This document shows, in pieces, positions 44,001 through 50,826 of a stretch of DNA of 64,000 nucleotides. Below the pieces are notes generated by a model. It made no database searches and had not been told where the DNA came from. It saw only the letters and a program-made list of their open reading frames with translations. Both the position numbers and the translations under genes were made by a program. Positions within the stretch are counted from its first letter, which is position 1. Every line of letters starts with the position of its first letter. The stretch is from Myxococcus sp046520405. Lineage in GTDB: Bacteria; Myxococcota; Myxococcia; Myxococcales; Myxococcaceae. Location of the stretch: contig JBKGHI010000018.1 in NCBI GenBank assembly GCA_046520405.1, positions 1 through 64,000 of the forward strand, written 5' to 3'.

Positions 44001-44586
44001 GCGTCAACGCGCCGGCGTCCCCTGAAACGAAACGCGACGTCCCCAGGGAGGCCGGGTCCGCGAGCAGCGACTTCGCCAGCGTCCGGATGGCCTCTGGGAA
44101 CACGTCATTGAGCGCGGAGCCGCCCTGCTGGACACAGTCCTTGAAGCTCCGTGCCCTGGCCTGCTCGACGATTCCAGAGAGGGAGTCACAGCACCGCAGG
44201 AAGGAGTCGGGGAACGGGCACAAGGCGCCCGACGTCCGGTCCGCGCAGAGGACGGTCTGGTAGCCGCAGGCCACCGGCGTCCCATCGCTCTTCAGGGTCC
44301 GGAAGCAGAAGCGGAGGGAGACCTCCCCTCGCTCCTCCAGGGTCGTCAGCACCACCAGCCGGTCCCCCAGGTTGGCGGGGGCCAGGTTGCGCGAGTAGCC
44401 CTCGTAGGTGAGCAACAGCACCTGCTCGAAGTCGCGCCGGAACTCCGGCACGTCGAACACGTCCGGGCTGAAGAGCAGATGCTCCCGGCCCGCGCATTGG
44501 AACTTGAAGTTCGTGAGGAAGTGATGGCTCCCGTAGGCCATCGTGTCGTCGAAATGAATGTCGTACGGGACCGCGAAGTAACCCAT
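38059..44586 (-). CDS. Iterative PUFA-synthase-like multienzyme: hotdog-AT-KS-CLF-KR-DH
   Basis: 2175 residues from ATG 44586 (CGGAG about 9 bases upstream, 23 bases after the ACP-ER gene). Residues 1-190 look like a hotdog fold (S-H-H-F-L-T-N-F-K-F-Q), perhaps LnmK- or thioesterase-like. AT at 205-500 with Ser296 in G-H-S-F-G. KS at 530-960 with Cys723 (D-A-A-C-A-S-S), E-A-H-G-T-A-T and K-A-L-I-G-H. A second KS-like domain at about 970-1330 has Gly1160 where Cys should be (V-D-A-G-A-A-T-S), a chain-length-factor trait. KR at about 1440-1890 (T-G-G-G-R-G-V-T-A). DH at about 1890-2175 with His1917 in H-L-V-R-G-T-P-T-L-P-G. No ACP is present; carriers come from the preceding gene. It should build a reduced fatty acyl or polyketide chain iteratively. 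Confidence 0.88.
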   Translation of the reverse strand: MGYFAVPYDIHFDDTMAYGSHHFLTNFKFQCAGREHLLFSPDVFDVPEFRRDFEQVLLLTYEGYSRNLAPANLGDRLVVLTTLEERGEVSLRFCFRTLKSDGTPVACGYQTVLCADRTSGALCPFPDSFLRCCDSLSGIVEQARARSFKDCVQQGGSALNDVFPEAIRTLAKSLLADPASLGTSRFVSGDAGALTLPQGATAFLFAGQGSFDPGLFIQLKALQPDLARELEGAADACRAVGVDAGALLTARDVDDVRRALEQLPQLDQLGIYLSGVLGARWMERQGARPDVFVGHSFGEIAAMTAAGAIALGVGAQVVCKRIRALQVLPDDFGTLAAVALSEEEAVRAIAECGASGLHIAGRNHARQTVVAGARGALERLRALLEGKGQGFTFVSSRYPFHHPGMAPAAKAFRAMLDGVAMQAPRGRVYSPIERRAYVGGQPELADALASHLVSSFDFLGTVELLTRAGCTRFVDCGSTGVLARIVQKIVPVESGAEVRVISKLLPSETPVRAADAVREDAGAVEDSGIAVVSLGCILPGGAKDPDAYWQNIRKGVSGIVDPGLSRPELVTDFVGPAGTPDRTYTLLTGQVRDEDLVVPQDVDPARFRQYVREQKLLAIALSQAMQGLKSVASRSPGRIQCLLGSTAEGSAEYDAALCIEAGEALLCARGERIQDVASFASAAREALGVEAISSDLAPHPTLQAVVTDVVGQGVATTLLDAACASSLYAMALGMKALERGDADLVLAGGVFSPGPGNSCLFSQFNGLSATGSRPFDARADGVIFGEGAGVVGLMRLKDAVAAGHRVHAVIRGAGLSSDGRSSSANVPRSEGQVAAMEACYSGAQVDPASVQYIEAHGTATPAGDATELKSIARVFGGKRSGIQLASVKALIGHVGWAAGAASVIKLCKALEHRLFPVQAHFESPGAALNAMGPGFEVNTREQPWPENGELPRRAATNGFGFGGTNAHLVLEEYRGPSSAPRRAVADASALVVVAAEGLFPDGRGQPCSGVPVDVGTRFDLGALRLPSTVRLLPDISEDMDATQLLGLVAASSLVQKLGAFDTLRSGTAIVLGLEGKTRRGVEAVQRVLDFTLQRRLREKARREPAFAAALPMAEKLHSAVMENIRPSGPYTLQGMMPNVTPGRVAGALDVKGPNFVVDAGAATSAAALQAARGLLESGFELVLVGSTHIGRPGEIRGAQQPQEGAALFAVTTAEKAWKQGLKPLCQLQLATRGSRGMGAGVDLPPHSAAESLALLRAVQATASGRAASLRFHPDAATGVRLEVQLLPVEDGQTLDASVSSAPTVVPMGAPTAASRTHPDAVTDGRSELPSRPPEGMRLGGSRAAEAAAAQRSGSSGAETSEASRGFDHAAPIQYLSPVLVERPARMTRPSQLRGRRVLFIAEDVALARELAGHTEALCGAEHLILCAGTGADAGRLRHIDLSTDASAEAGLAALGFEPEVILAVSRIEAGAREAEVVADTASKHGALELLFLAARRSYERLARGEVTLASLCVGALGARRCLHPMSGLFAGLLKSVGREVPAHDVRAISTTDMPLPEALRLTEAELGSDVDGQPAIEVCFDGPVRCVRALRVTDVTAAPATTLDSRSVVLLTGGGRGVTAVLAGALLKRYGCKVVLVGRSDPAEAPERVLQAREEELPQVEREFYATELASNRGVRMPELRKRFERFLAARELKATLEDLGRLPGEVLYRAADVTKVADVDRVVQEIVDTHGRLDLVVHGAGTQTSKKLNRRQLGELRTNLGTKLLGLRNLRDACVKRLARPVPFHVLTSAFSYIGNDGQADYGAANEALDRLCAWVSDASQEVRWCSVGWLAWDGIGMTRGSEYRVLGASRHLRGIRAEEGEALFLQLVDGRPRQAINVQLTESERSFYGLEVLPAGPVQHELVVDAVSVPCLEDHLVRGTPTLPGAWALDLMLRAAVGNGRPELRTVTIEDVRFSRFVRVKPGGRQHLRAECTPLIDEPERHGVRVRLMGDIVHATGVVLEKDLVYAEARFTLTAEPPRATPTLDAAVPSGRARRVHDPHCAVGAPIELRKMFDCLEEIRIEPSARFARLGLPTVPHQAGSAVPALVLDAAWRLSAMHVDGESSEVFAPIQLHRATFDRGLVEVGGGAPLRLSLKALPPRVDGDLLACGTVAALDEAGRLRMLIEGGVARPMA

Positions 44587-44609
44587 GGCGATTGGCTCCG
44601 GGACGAAGT

Positions 44610-46121
44610 TCAGGAATCGAGCGCGAGCAGCGCCCGCACGTCGTGGCCGTTGGTGTGGGACCAGCGCCGCTCCACCGGACGCTTCGCCTCCGGCGTGCCC
44701 GGCAGCAGCCCATCCACCGTTCCGGAGAGCCCCGCGTCCACCACCCAGATGGCGCCGTTCACCCGGCGCGTCTTGGCCCCCAGGAGCAGCTCGGTGACAT
44801 CGGCGACGTCCTCGGCGGTGCAGATCTCCCCGCCCGGCGTGGCCGCCTCCCAGCGCGCGACCCGGCTCGGCGCATTGGGGAACATGCCCAGCAGCTCCCC
44901 ATGCACCGGCCCCGCGGACACGCAGTTGGTGCGGATGCCATCCGGTGCCAGCTCCGCCGCCAGGTAGCGTGTCAGTGACTCCACCCCTGCCTTCACCACG
45001 CCCTGACAGCCCAGGTCGTGCATGTACCGCTGGGACATGGACGTGGACATCGTCACGATGCTTCCGCCGCCCCGCCGGGCCATCAGCGGCCTCGCGCGCA
45101 TGGCACACTCATAGGTGCCCGTGATGCAGGTGCGGAACGCCTTGTCCCAGTCGCGCGGCGTAATCCGGTCGAAGGGCCCGATGAGCCCGTTGGACGCGTT
45201 GCACACCAGGAAGTCCAACCCACCGAACTGCGCGTCGATGGAGGCGAACATCCGGTCCAGGTGCTCCTCCTGCGCGACCGAACCCCAGACGTGGACCGCC
45301 TTCCCCCCCGCGTCAATCAAGTCCTGGACCGTCCGCTCTCCCTCTTCCCGGGAATGGAAGGAGTTCACCACCACCGTCGCCCCCGCGCTGGCCAGCCGGG
45401 CCGCGATGACCTTGCCAATTCCCTTCCCGGAGCCCGTGATGAACGCGACCTTCCCCTCGAAGGGCAACACCACCGGAGGCGGACTCTCGCGTGGCGGATG
45501 GGCCTCACGCACCGGCGCCGCGACCTCCAGCACCGGCGCCGCGACCTCCAGCCGCGCACGCGCCATGGCACAAATCGCCGAAATCGTTCGCAGCCGCTGT
45601 GAGGGCTGAGGGGCATCGGTCAGCCTCAGCTCCTTGACGAGCACGGCCATCACCTCGGCCTGCTTCACCGAGTCGATGCCCAGCTCGTCCTCCAGGTCCG
45701 CCTCGGGCGTCAGGAGCTCTTCCGGATAGCGGGTGACCCGAGCGAACACGGCACGGACCCGCTCCTCCAGCTTCTCCACCGGCGGGCCCACGGACACGGA
45801 TTGGGGCACGGAAGGCGCCTGAGGAGGCGCGGAAGCAGGCCGCGTGTCCGTGAGCAACTGACTCACGACGTCCGCCATCGCGCCCAGCGTCCTCGCCTGT
45901 GCGCCCCGGGGCAGGCGTTCGGCCGGGATGTTGAACTCGCGCCCGACCACGGCCGCGATCTCCGCCAGCTTGACGGAGTCAATGCCCAGCTCGTCCTCGA
46001 GCTGCGCATCCGCCGTCAGGATGTCCATGGGGTACCGCGTGACGTCCGCGGCACAACGGCGAATCTTCGCCAGAACTTGCTCAACCGCGTGGGTGCCTTG
46101 ATGAATCACATGTGCAGTCAT
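44610..46121 (-). CDS. Tandem ACP fused to FabL-type enoyl reductase
   Basis: 503 residues. Two carrier domains carry the phosphopantetheine serines Ser49 and Ser151 in L-G-I-D-S-V-K, a signature seen in PUFA-synthase carriers (L-G-I-D-S-I-K). A short Ala/Pro linker with a duplicated L-E-V-A-A-P-V leads to a short-chain dehydrogenase (about 215-480) with V-A-F-I-T-G-S-G-K-G-I-G-K and R-Y-M-H-D-L-G-x4-V-K, matching FabL (enoyl-ACP reductase III) better than FabG. It should carry chains made by the downstream synthase and reduce their enoyl intermediates. First gene of the operon; phosphopantetheinylation may use the PPTase at 10.8 kb. Confidence 0.88.
   Translation of the reverse strand: MTAHVIHQGTHAVEQVLAKIRRCAADVTRYPMDILTADAQLEDELGIDSVKLAEIAAVVGREFNIPAERLPRGAQARTLGAMADVVSQLLTDTRPASAPPQAPSVPQSVSVGPPVEKLEERVRAVFARVTRYPEELLTPEADLEDELGIDSVKQAEVMAVLVKELRLTDAPQPSQRLRTISAICAMARARLEVAAPVLEVAAPVREAHPPRESPPPVVLPFEGKVAFITGSGKGIGKVIAARLASAGATVVVNSFHSREEGERTVQDLIDAGGKAVHVWGSVAQEEHLDRMFASIDAQFGGLDFLVCNASNGLIGPFDRITPRDWDKAFRTCITGTYECAMRARPLMARRGGGSIVTMSTSMSQRYMHDLGCQGVVKAGVESLTRYLAAELAPDGIRTNCVSAGPVHGELLGMFPNAPSRVARWEAATPGGEICTAEDVADVTELLLGAKTRRVNGAIWVVDAGLSGTVDGLLPGTPEAKRPVERRWSHTNGHDVRALLALDS
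45510..45551. repeat. 21-bp tandem duplication in the ACP-ER linker
   Basis: Two perfect copies of CACCGGCGCCGCGACCTCCAG plus a bit, in frame, encoding the repeated L-E-V-A-A-P-V of the linker between ACP2 and the reductase; a likely slippage site that changes linker length. Confidence 0.85.
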
Positions 46122-46228
46122 TGCCGACCCCTGGGCTTCCGGTTCGCGGCAATGAATGCATCAGGGGTCTGACACGACTTGCGGAGGCGGATGTCCCCGC
46201 ACATTCAGCGTGCAGATAAGACGTCCCG

Positions 46229-46255
46229 CGCGGAAATATTTCCGCGTGACGTCAC
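46229..46255. promoter_or_regulatory. Palindromic operator-like site upstream of the synthase operon
   Basis: CGCGGAAATATTTCCGCG (46229-46246) is a perfect 18-bp palindrome with an A/T centre, and GTGACGTCAC (46246-46255) is a perfect 10-bp palindrome joined to it. Both lie 108-134 bases upstream of the ACP-ER start and just after the upstream oxidoreductase gene. The absence of a T-run argues for a dimeric regulator's operator rather than a terminator. No regulator gene is adjacent. Confidence 0.5.
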
Positions 46256-46256
46256 T

Positions 46257-47371
46257 TCATCCTTGCGTTGGCGCGGGTGCGTTCACCGGCTCCGGTGGCC
46301 TGGCCGCGGGGCGGACGATGAGCTGGCCCAACGACGGCCGCTGGCGCATCGGGAATGCGGCGAGCTTCACCGGCGCCCGGTCCTCGCGGACTCCTGCATC
46401 GCGGTGATGACGCGCACATCCGCGAGCCCCTCACGGCCCGACGGCGCGGGCTCCCGGTCCTCCAGGATGCACTGCGAGAAGTAGATCAACTCCGGCGCGA
46501 ACTGGTCGTGCGTCGCGAAGACGCGCTCCTCTGTCTTTCCCTCCACGGTGAGGATGTGTTTGCGCTCCTTCTCGTAGCCAAACGCGGACGTGACGAGCAG
46601 GTCGCCTTTCTCCCCCACCACGCGGTAGCTCGACACCGCCGACGCGGCGTGGCTGATGCCGAACTGCGCGATGCGCCCCTTCGAGAAGCGCATCAGCGCG
46701 AAGGCCGTGGCATCCACACCCTCGAAGCGAGGGTCCTGCTCCTCGTTGGTGTAGCAGAACACCTCGGTGGGCTCGTCGCCGAAGAGATAGCGCGCGGCGT
46801 TGATGGGATATGGCCCTTCGTCGAGCAGCGCGCCGCCGCCCACGTCCACGCGCGTCCGGATGTCGCCGGTCCGCACCTGCTGCGTCAGCAGCGCCGACAT
46901 CATCAGCGGCTCGCCCATGCGTCCCGAGCGCAACAGCTCGATGGCCCGCAGGTTCGCCTCCTCGAAGTGGAGCCGGTAGGCGATCATCAGCTTGACGTGA
47001 TGCTCGTCCATGACGCGGATCATCGCCTCGCAGTCCTCCACCGAGGTCGCCATCGGCTTCTCACAGAGGACGTGGACGCCAGCGCGCGCGGCGCGCTCCG
47101 TATAGGCGCGGTGCAGCGTGTTGGGCAGCGCGATGTACACCGCGTCCACGTCGGCGTCCCGCAGCACCTGTTCGAGCTCGTCGTACGTCCCCGTGTGCTG
47201 GACGCCGTACTTCTTCCCCAGGACGTCCCGCTTCTCAGCGTCGGAGGAGATGAGCGCCACCAGCTCCGAGTTTTCGCGAGCGTGCTGGAAGGCCGGGAGA
47301 ACGGCCACCTGCGCGATATTCCCCGCCCCTACCACCGCATACCGGATCCGCCGCGAGCTGCCCTGTGCCAT
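46257..47371 (-). pseudogene. Gfo/Idh/MocA oxidoreductase with a frameshift near the 3' end
   Basis: ATG 47371 has GGAGGG 9 bases upstream. Rossmann motif V-V-G-A-G-N-I-A, C-E-K-P-M-A and D-E-G-P-Y-P-I-N are typical of glucose-fructose oxidoreductase-like enzymes of the Gfo/Idh/MocA family. The frame stops at TGA 46367-46369 after T-G-R-R. If one missing base is restored near 46373, it reads T-G-R-P-V-K-L-A-A-F and on to a Pro-rich end resembling the Gfo C-terminal tail, stopping at 46257. The catalytic body (335 residues) is complete, so it may be functional either way. A sugar or inositol oxidoreductase is likely. Confidence 0.75.
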
Positions 47372-47487
47372 CGATGTTCGCCCTCCGCGTGTGAGAGACA
47401 CGCTGGGCCCCGAGGACACCTGCCACAACCCACGCGGCGGGCAACATCACGCCGCCCGTCCGGCCACCAGGCGGCCCACCAGGCGCG

Positions 47488-47982
47488 TCAGTCCACCTCC
47501 GCGTCGTGGCGACGATGCCACTCCGCGATGGACTCCTTCGGATAGCGCTGGAACTTCTTGTCCTTCTTCCCCGCCTGGACGGGGACCCAGTCCGGCTTGA
47601 ACTCGAGCATGATGTGGACCAGCTCGGGTGCTTCCGGGAGCGGCGTGTCGATGGCCGACGCGAACGGGTGGATCAACTCCGGCCACGTCGGATCGAACAG
47701 CCAGAGCGCGGAGCCGCACCGCCCACAGAAGTGGCGCTGCCCCTTGCTCTTGTGCGCCTTCGCATCCTCCGGGTTCTGGATGCGCGCCCGGTACACCTTG
47801 AGGTGTTGCCGGCCGCGCACCTTCAACGAGCTCGCCTCCCCCGACAGGTTGATGGCGAAGCCCCCGCCCCCCTGCGTCTTGCGGCATACGGAGCAGTAGC
47901 ACCGCATGAAGGGAGACGGATGCTTCGTCTCCACGCTGAACCGCACGCCGCGACAGTGGCAGGAGCCTTCAAGCTTCATCAC
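47488..47982 (-). CDS. GFA-family zinc protein (glutathione-dependent formaldehyde-activating-like)
   Basis: 164 residues. Zn-binding cysteines follow the GFA/CENP-V pattern: C-H-C-R-G near the N-terminus, C-Y-C-S-V-C and C-G-R-C-G-S. The ATG at 47982 has AAGGA 6 bases upstream and overlaps the GH13 stop codon, so the two are probably co-transcribed. The family activates glutathione adducts or binds Zn structurally; the actual substrate is unknown. The C-terminus is Lys/Arg-rich. Confidence 0.88.
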   Translation of the reverse strand: MMKLEGSCHCRGVRFSVETKHPSPFMRCYCSVCRKTQGGGGFAINLSGEASSLKVRGRQHLKVYRARIQNPEDAKAHKSKGQRHFCGRCGSALWLFDPTWPELIHPFASAIDTPLPEAPELVHIMLEFKPDWVPVQAGKKDKKFQRYPKESIAEWHRRHDAEVD

Positions 47983-50051
47983 TTGTCCTTGGAGAGGATG
48001 AGCACGCTATAGGGTCCCAAGTTATTCAGCGTGCCGCTGGCCGGCATCCCGTCCTTGCCATTCCACCGGCCGCCCACGTCGAAGCTCTGGGCGTTGCCGA
48101 AGTCACCGGAATACCCCTGCCAGTCACTGTTGAAGCGCACCTTCCAGGTGCCATCGGCGGGCAGGCCCAGGTCGTAGTTGGACAGGTGCTTGCCGCCCAT
48201 GTTCACCACGACGATGGTGTCGTCGCCCGCGCCGCCCTTGTCCCAGCGGTGGAAGGCGACGACCTTGTCGTTGTTGTTCACGTGGTGGACATTGACGTTC
48301 TCACCGCGCAGGCCGGCGGTGTTGTCGTTCCAGTTCCGGCGCAGCTTGATGAGGTCCGTGTACGCCTGGTTGATGCCGGCGTAGGTCTCCTTCTTCTTCC
48401 AGTCGAGCGGATCCGCGTCCTGGAAGTGGCCGTCCTCCAGGAACTCCTGGCCCTGGAAGATCATCGGGATGCCGGGGCTCGTCATGGTGAGCGCCGCGCC
48501 GATGATGGAGCGCTTCTTCGCGTGGTAGCCGCCCGCGTCCCAGCCGCCCACCTCACTGGGCAGACGCTGCTTGCCGTTGGCCACCTCGTCGTGGCTCTCC
48601 GTGTAGATGACGCGCTGGAGGGCGCTGCCGTTGTACTTGAAGCGGATGGCGTCCGCGACGGCGTTCATGTCCCGGTCGCTGTCGGAGAACGCGGTCAGCG
48701 CGGCGCGCATCGGGTGGACGAAGTTGGCGTCCCACTGGCTGTCGAAGTTCGCGCCATCCCGGTGCGTGAGGGCCCCGTCGCCGCCCAGGTCCTCGGCGAT
48801 GACGATCTTCTGCGGGAACTCGCGGTTGACGGCGTCGTTGATGTCGCGGAGCAACTGCCACCCTTCCGGGTTGTCCACGCCGCTCGCCATCCGGATCTCC
48901 TTGGTGGCGTCCACGCGCAGGCCGTCCATGTGGTACTCGCGCAGCCACATCATGGCGTTGTCGCGCAGGTAGTCGCGGACCTCGTGGCGGCCGTAGTCCG
49001 GCCGGGTGTCGCCCCACGGCGTCTTGGCGCGCCAGTCCGTGTAGAAGTAGCTGCCGCCCTTGCCGTACGTCTCACCGTCGAAGTCCCAGTGCGGCAGGTC
49101 GCTGGGGCCCAGGTGGTTGTAGACGACGTCCATCACCACGCCGATGCCGCGCTTGTGGGCCTCGTCGACGAAGCGCTTCAAGTCATCCGGCGTGCCGTAG
49201 GCGCTCTCCGGCGCGAAGGGGAACGCGGGGTTGTAGCCCCAGCTGAAGTCGGCCGCGAACTCGGCCGTGGGCATCATCTTGATGACGTTGATGCCCAGGT
49301 CCTTCAGGTGGTCCAGCTTGTGGATGGCGCTCTCCCAGTTGCCGGGGCCCCAGCCGGGCTCGTCGTTGAAGGTGCCCACGTGCATCTCGTAGATGACCGC
49401 CTCGTTCCAGGGCGGCATCCGGAAGTCGTGGTCGTGCTTCCACTGGTACGTGTTGTGGTCGACGATGATGGAGTTGCCCGTGGAGTTGGTGACGTCCTGG
49501 GCGCGCGGGTCACCCTTCCAGCGCCAGTCGCCGTGCTTGCCCTGGATGACGAACTGGTACTGGTCACCCGCCTTGGCGCCGGGGACGTCGAGCGAGAAGT
49601 TGCCGCTCGGCTCGCGCTGCAGCTCCACCGCCTGCCAGTTGCTGAAGTCACCGGCCACCTGCAAGCGCTGCGCGTTGGGCGCCCACACGCGGAACGTGGC
49701 GCCGCCGTCGTAGGGGATGGCGCCCATGCCGGGGCGGCTGGAGGGCTGCGTGGGCACCGCCGCCGCGCTCAAGCGCAGGGGCTCCGGCAGCAGGCTGCCG
49801 TTGGTGCGCGCCAGCGTCTGCGCGCCCGTCCCGCGGCTTCCCGCCAACGTGGCGGTGTGCCGCTGGGCCTCCGCGTTGCGCGTCTGGCGGGCGTCGTCGA
49901 AGAAGTCCTTCACCGGGCCGCGCTGGGGGGCCGCGGTGTTGGGCGCCGCGGGCGAAGCCGAGGTCTCCTTGGCGCGCGGATCCGCGGCGCGCTGGGGAGT
50001 GGAGGCCTTGGAGGTGGCGGGACGGCTCGGTTGGTTGATCCGGGAGGTCAT
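47979..50051 (-). CDS. GH13 alpha-amylase/branching-enzyme-like protein with CBM48
   Basis: 690 residues from ATG 50051 (weak ribosome-binding site; the frame extends further without support). An Ala/Pro/Thr/Gln-rich N-terminus (1-105) precedes a CBM48 (about 115-210; F-R-V-W-A-P-N-A) and a GH13 barrel with D-V-V-Y-N-H, nucleophile Asp381 in G-L-R-V-D-A-T, acid/base Glu420 in I-A-E-D and Asp488 in E-S-H-D-E. Ends with an all-beta domain. It resembles glycogen branching or debranching enzymes. It cuts or rearranges alpha-1,4/1,6-glucans; no signal peptide is obvious. Confidence 0.88.
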   Translation of the reverse strand: MTSRINQPSRPATSKASTPQRAADPRAKETSASPAAPNTAAPQRGPVKDFFDDARQTRNAEAQRHTATLAGSRGTGAQTLARTNGSLLPEPLRLSAAAVPTQPSSRPGMGAIPYDGGATFRVWAPNAQRLQVAGDFSNWQAVELQREPSGNFSLDVPGAKAGDQYQFVIQGKHGDWRWKGDPRAQDVTNSTGNSIIVDHNTYQWKHDHDFRMPPWNEAVIYEMHVGTFNDEPGWGPGNWESAIHKLDHLKDLGINVIKMMPTAEFAADFSWGYNPAFPFAPESAYGTPDDLKRFVDEAHKRGIGVVMDVVYNHLGPSDLPHWDFDGETYGKGGSYFYTDWRAKTPWGDTRPDYGRHEVRDYLRDNAMMWLREYHMDGLRVDATKEIRMASGVDNPEGWQLLRDINDAVNREFPQKIVIAEDLGGDGALTHRDGANFDSQWDANFVHPMRAALTAFSDSDRDMNAVADAIRFKYNGSALQRVIYTESHDEVANGKQRLPSEVGGWDAGGYHAKKRSIIGAALTMTSPGIPMIFQGQEFLEDGHFQDADPLDWKKKETYAGINQAYTDLIKLRRNWNDNTAGLRGENVNVHHVNNNDKVVAFHRWDKGGAGDDTIVVVNMGGKHLSNYDLGLPADGTWKVRFNSDWQGYSGDFGNAQSFDVGGRWNGKDGMPASGTLNNLGPYSVLILSKDK

Positions 50052-50229
50052 GGCTCGGCCGTTGTTCGTGCGAGGTGTGGGGGTCTCCAGCCAGTATCGG
50101 ATGGGAGGAGGCCAGGTTGCGTGCGCCAGGCGCAATTTTCCACCGATGTCCGACATCTGACCCGGCGCCATCCAGGAATGCCGTGAATGCTCGGATCCAA
50201 CGCGGTTCAGCACGCGGTAGAACGGCGGA

Positions 50230-50826
50230 ATGTCGGAATCGGATGACTTCCGTCTCAACGCGCTGGCGCGCTACCGCAAGACATCCAGCCAGCTCGCGCT
50301 GGAGGTTCACAGCCACTGCGAGGTGCCCGCGGGCTGTGGCGGCGTGGTGCTCCGCTGGCGACGGCCCGGCGCCTCCATCGGGTTGTCGCTGAGCACCTAC
50401 GTGAAAGGCGCCTCGGACGGGCTGTTCCTCGACGGGAATCCGCTCGTGGAGCAACGGGTGCTCGTCACTCCGGGTGCGCATGTCTTGTCCTTCGAAGTGA
50501 ACCGGCCCGATGAAGGGGGTTTCGTCCTCCTCAAGGCCCGCCTGAACCCGGAGATCGCCAGCGCGCTCCGCCCGGAGCTCGCGTCCGCGGCGGATGGCCG
50601 GTGGAAGGCCACGAGCCAGCGGCCTCCGGACGGATGGCGGCTTCCCGACTTCGCGGATGCGGGCTTCACCGCGTTGGTGGAGCGGCCCGTTCCGGATCCG
50701 AAGGGGAACGAGCGATGGCGTTGGCAGATGCTCAAGGACGAAGCCACGGGCCTGGGCCTGGCCGCCAGCGCCACGAAGGCCTGGGTGCGGTGGTCCTTCC
50801 ACGTGGACGACGCGGGGTTCCGATGA
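50230..50826 (+). CDS. Hypothetical protein, first gene of radical SAM/SUMF1 operon
   Basis: 198 residues, no family recognised. Strand-rich (L-A-L-E-V-H-S-H-C, G-V-V-L-R-W-R-R, A-H-V-L-S-F-E-V), suggesting a jelly-roll or beta-sandwich, with a Trp-rich second half (W-R-W-Q-M-L-K, W-V-R-W-S-F-H-V). No signal peptide or membrane span. ATGA overlap with the radical SAM gene shows translational coupling. It may be the substrate, a scaffold or a binding partner of the two enzymes; I have no evidence to choose. GCGGA precedes the ATG very closely. Confidence 0.75.
   Translation: MSESDDFRLNALARYRKTSSQLALEVHSHCEVPAGCGGVVLRWRRPGASIGLSLSTYVKGASDGLFLDGNPLVEQRVLVTPGAHVLSFEVNRPDEGGFVLLKARLNPEIASALRPELASAADGRWKATSQRPPDGWRLPDFADAGFTALVERPVPDPKGNERWRWQMLKDEATGLGLAASATKAWVRWSFHVDDAGFR

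Noticed and set aside
45510..45551. Tandem repeat as a phase-variation tract
   Set aside because: Only two 21-bp copies in frame; a change in copy number would only alter linker length.
48186..50186. Long plus-strand frame opposite the GH13 gene
   Set aside because: No recognisable motifs, composition typical of antisense; the minus strand has clear GH13 catalytic residues.
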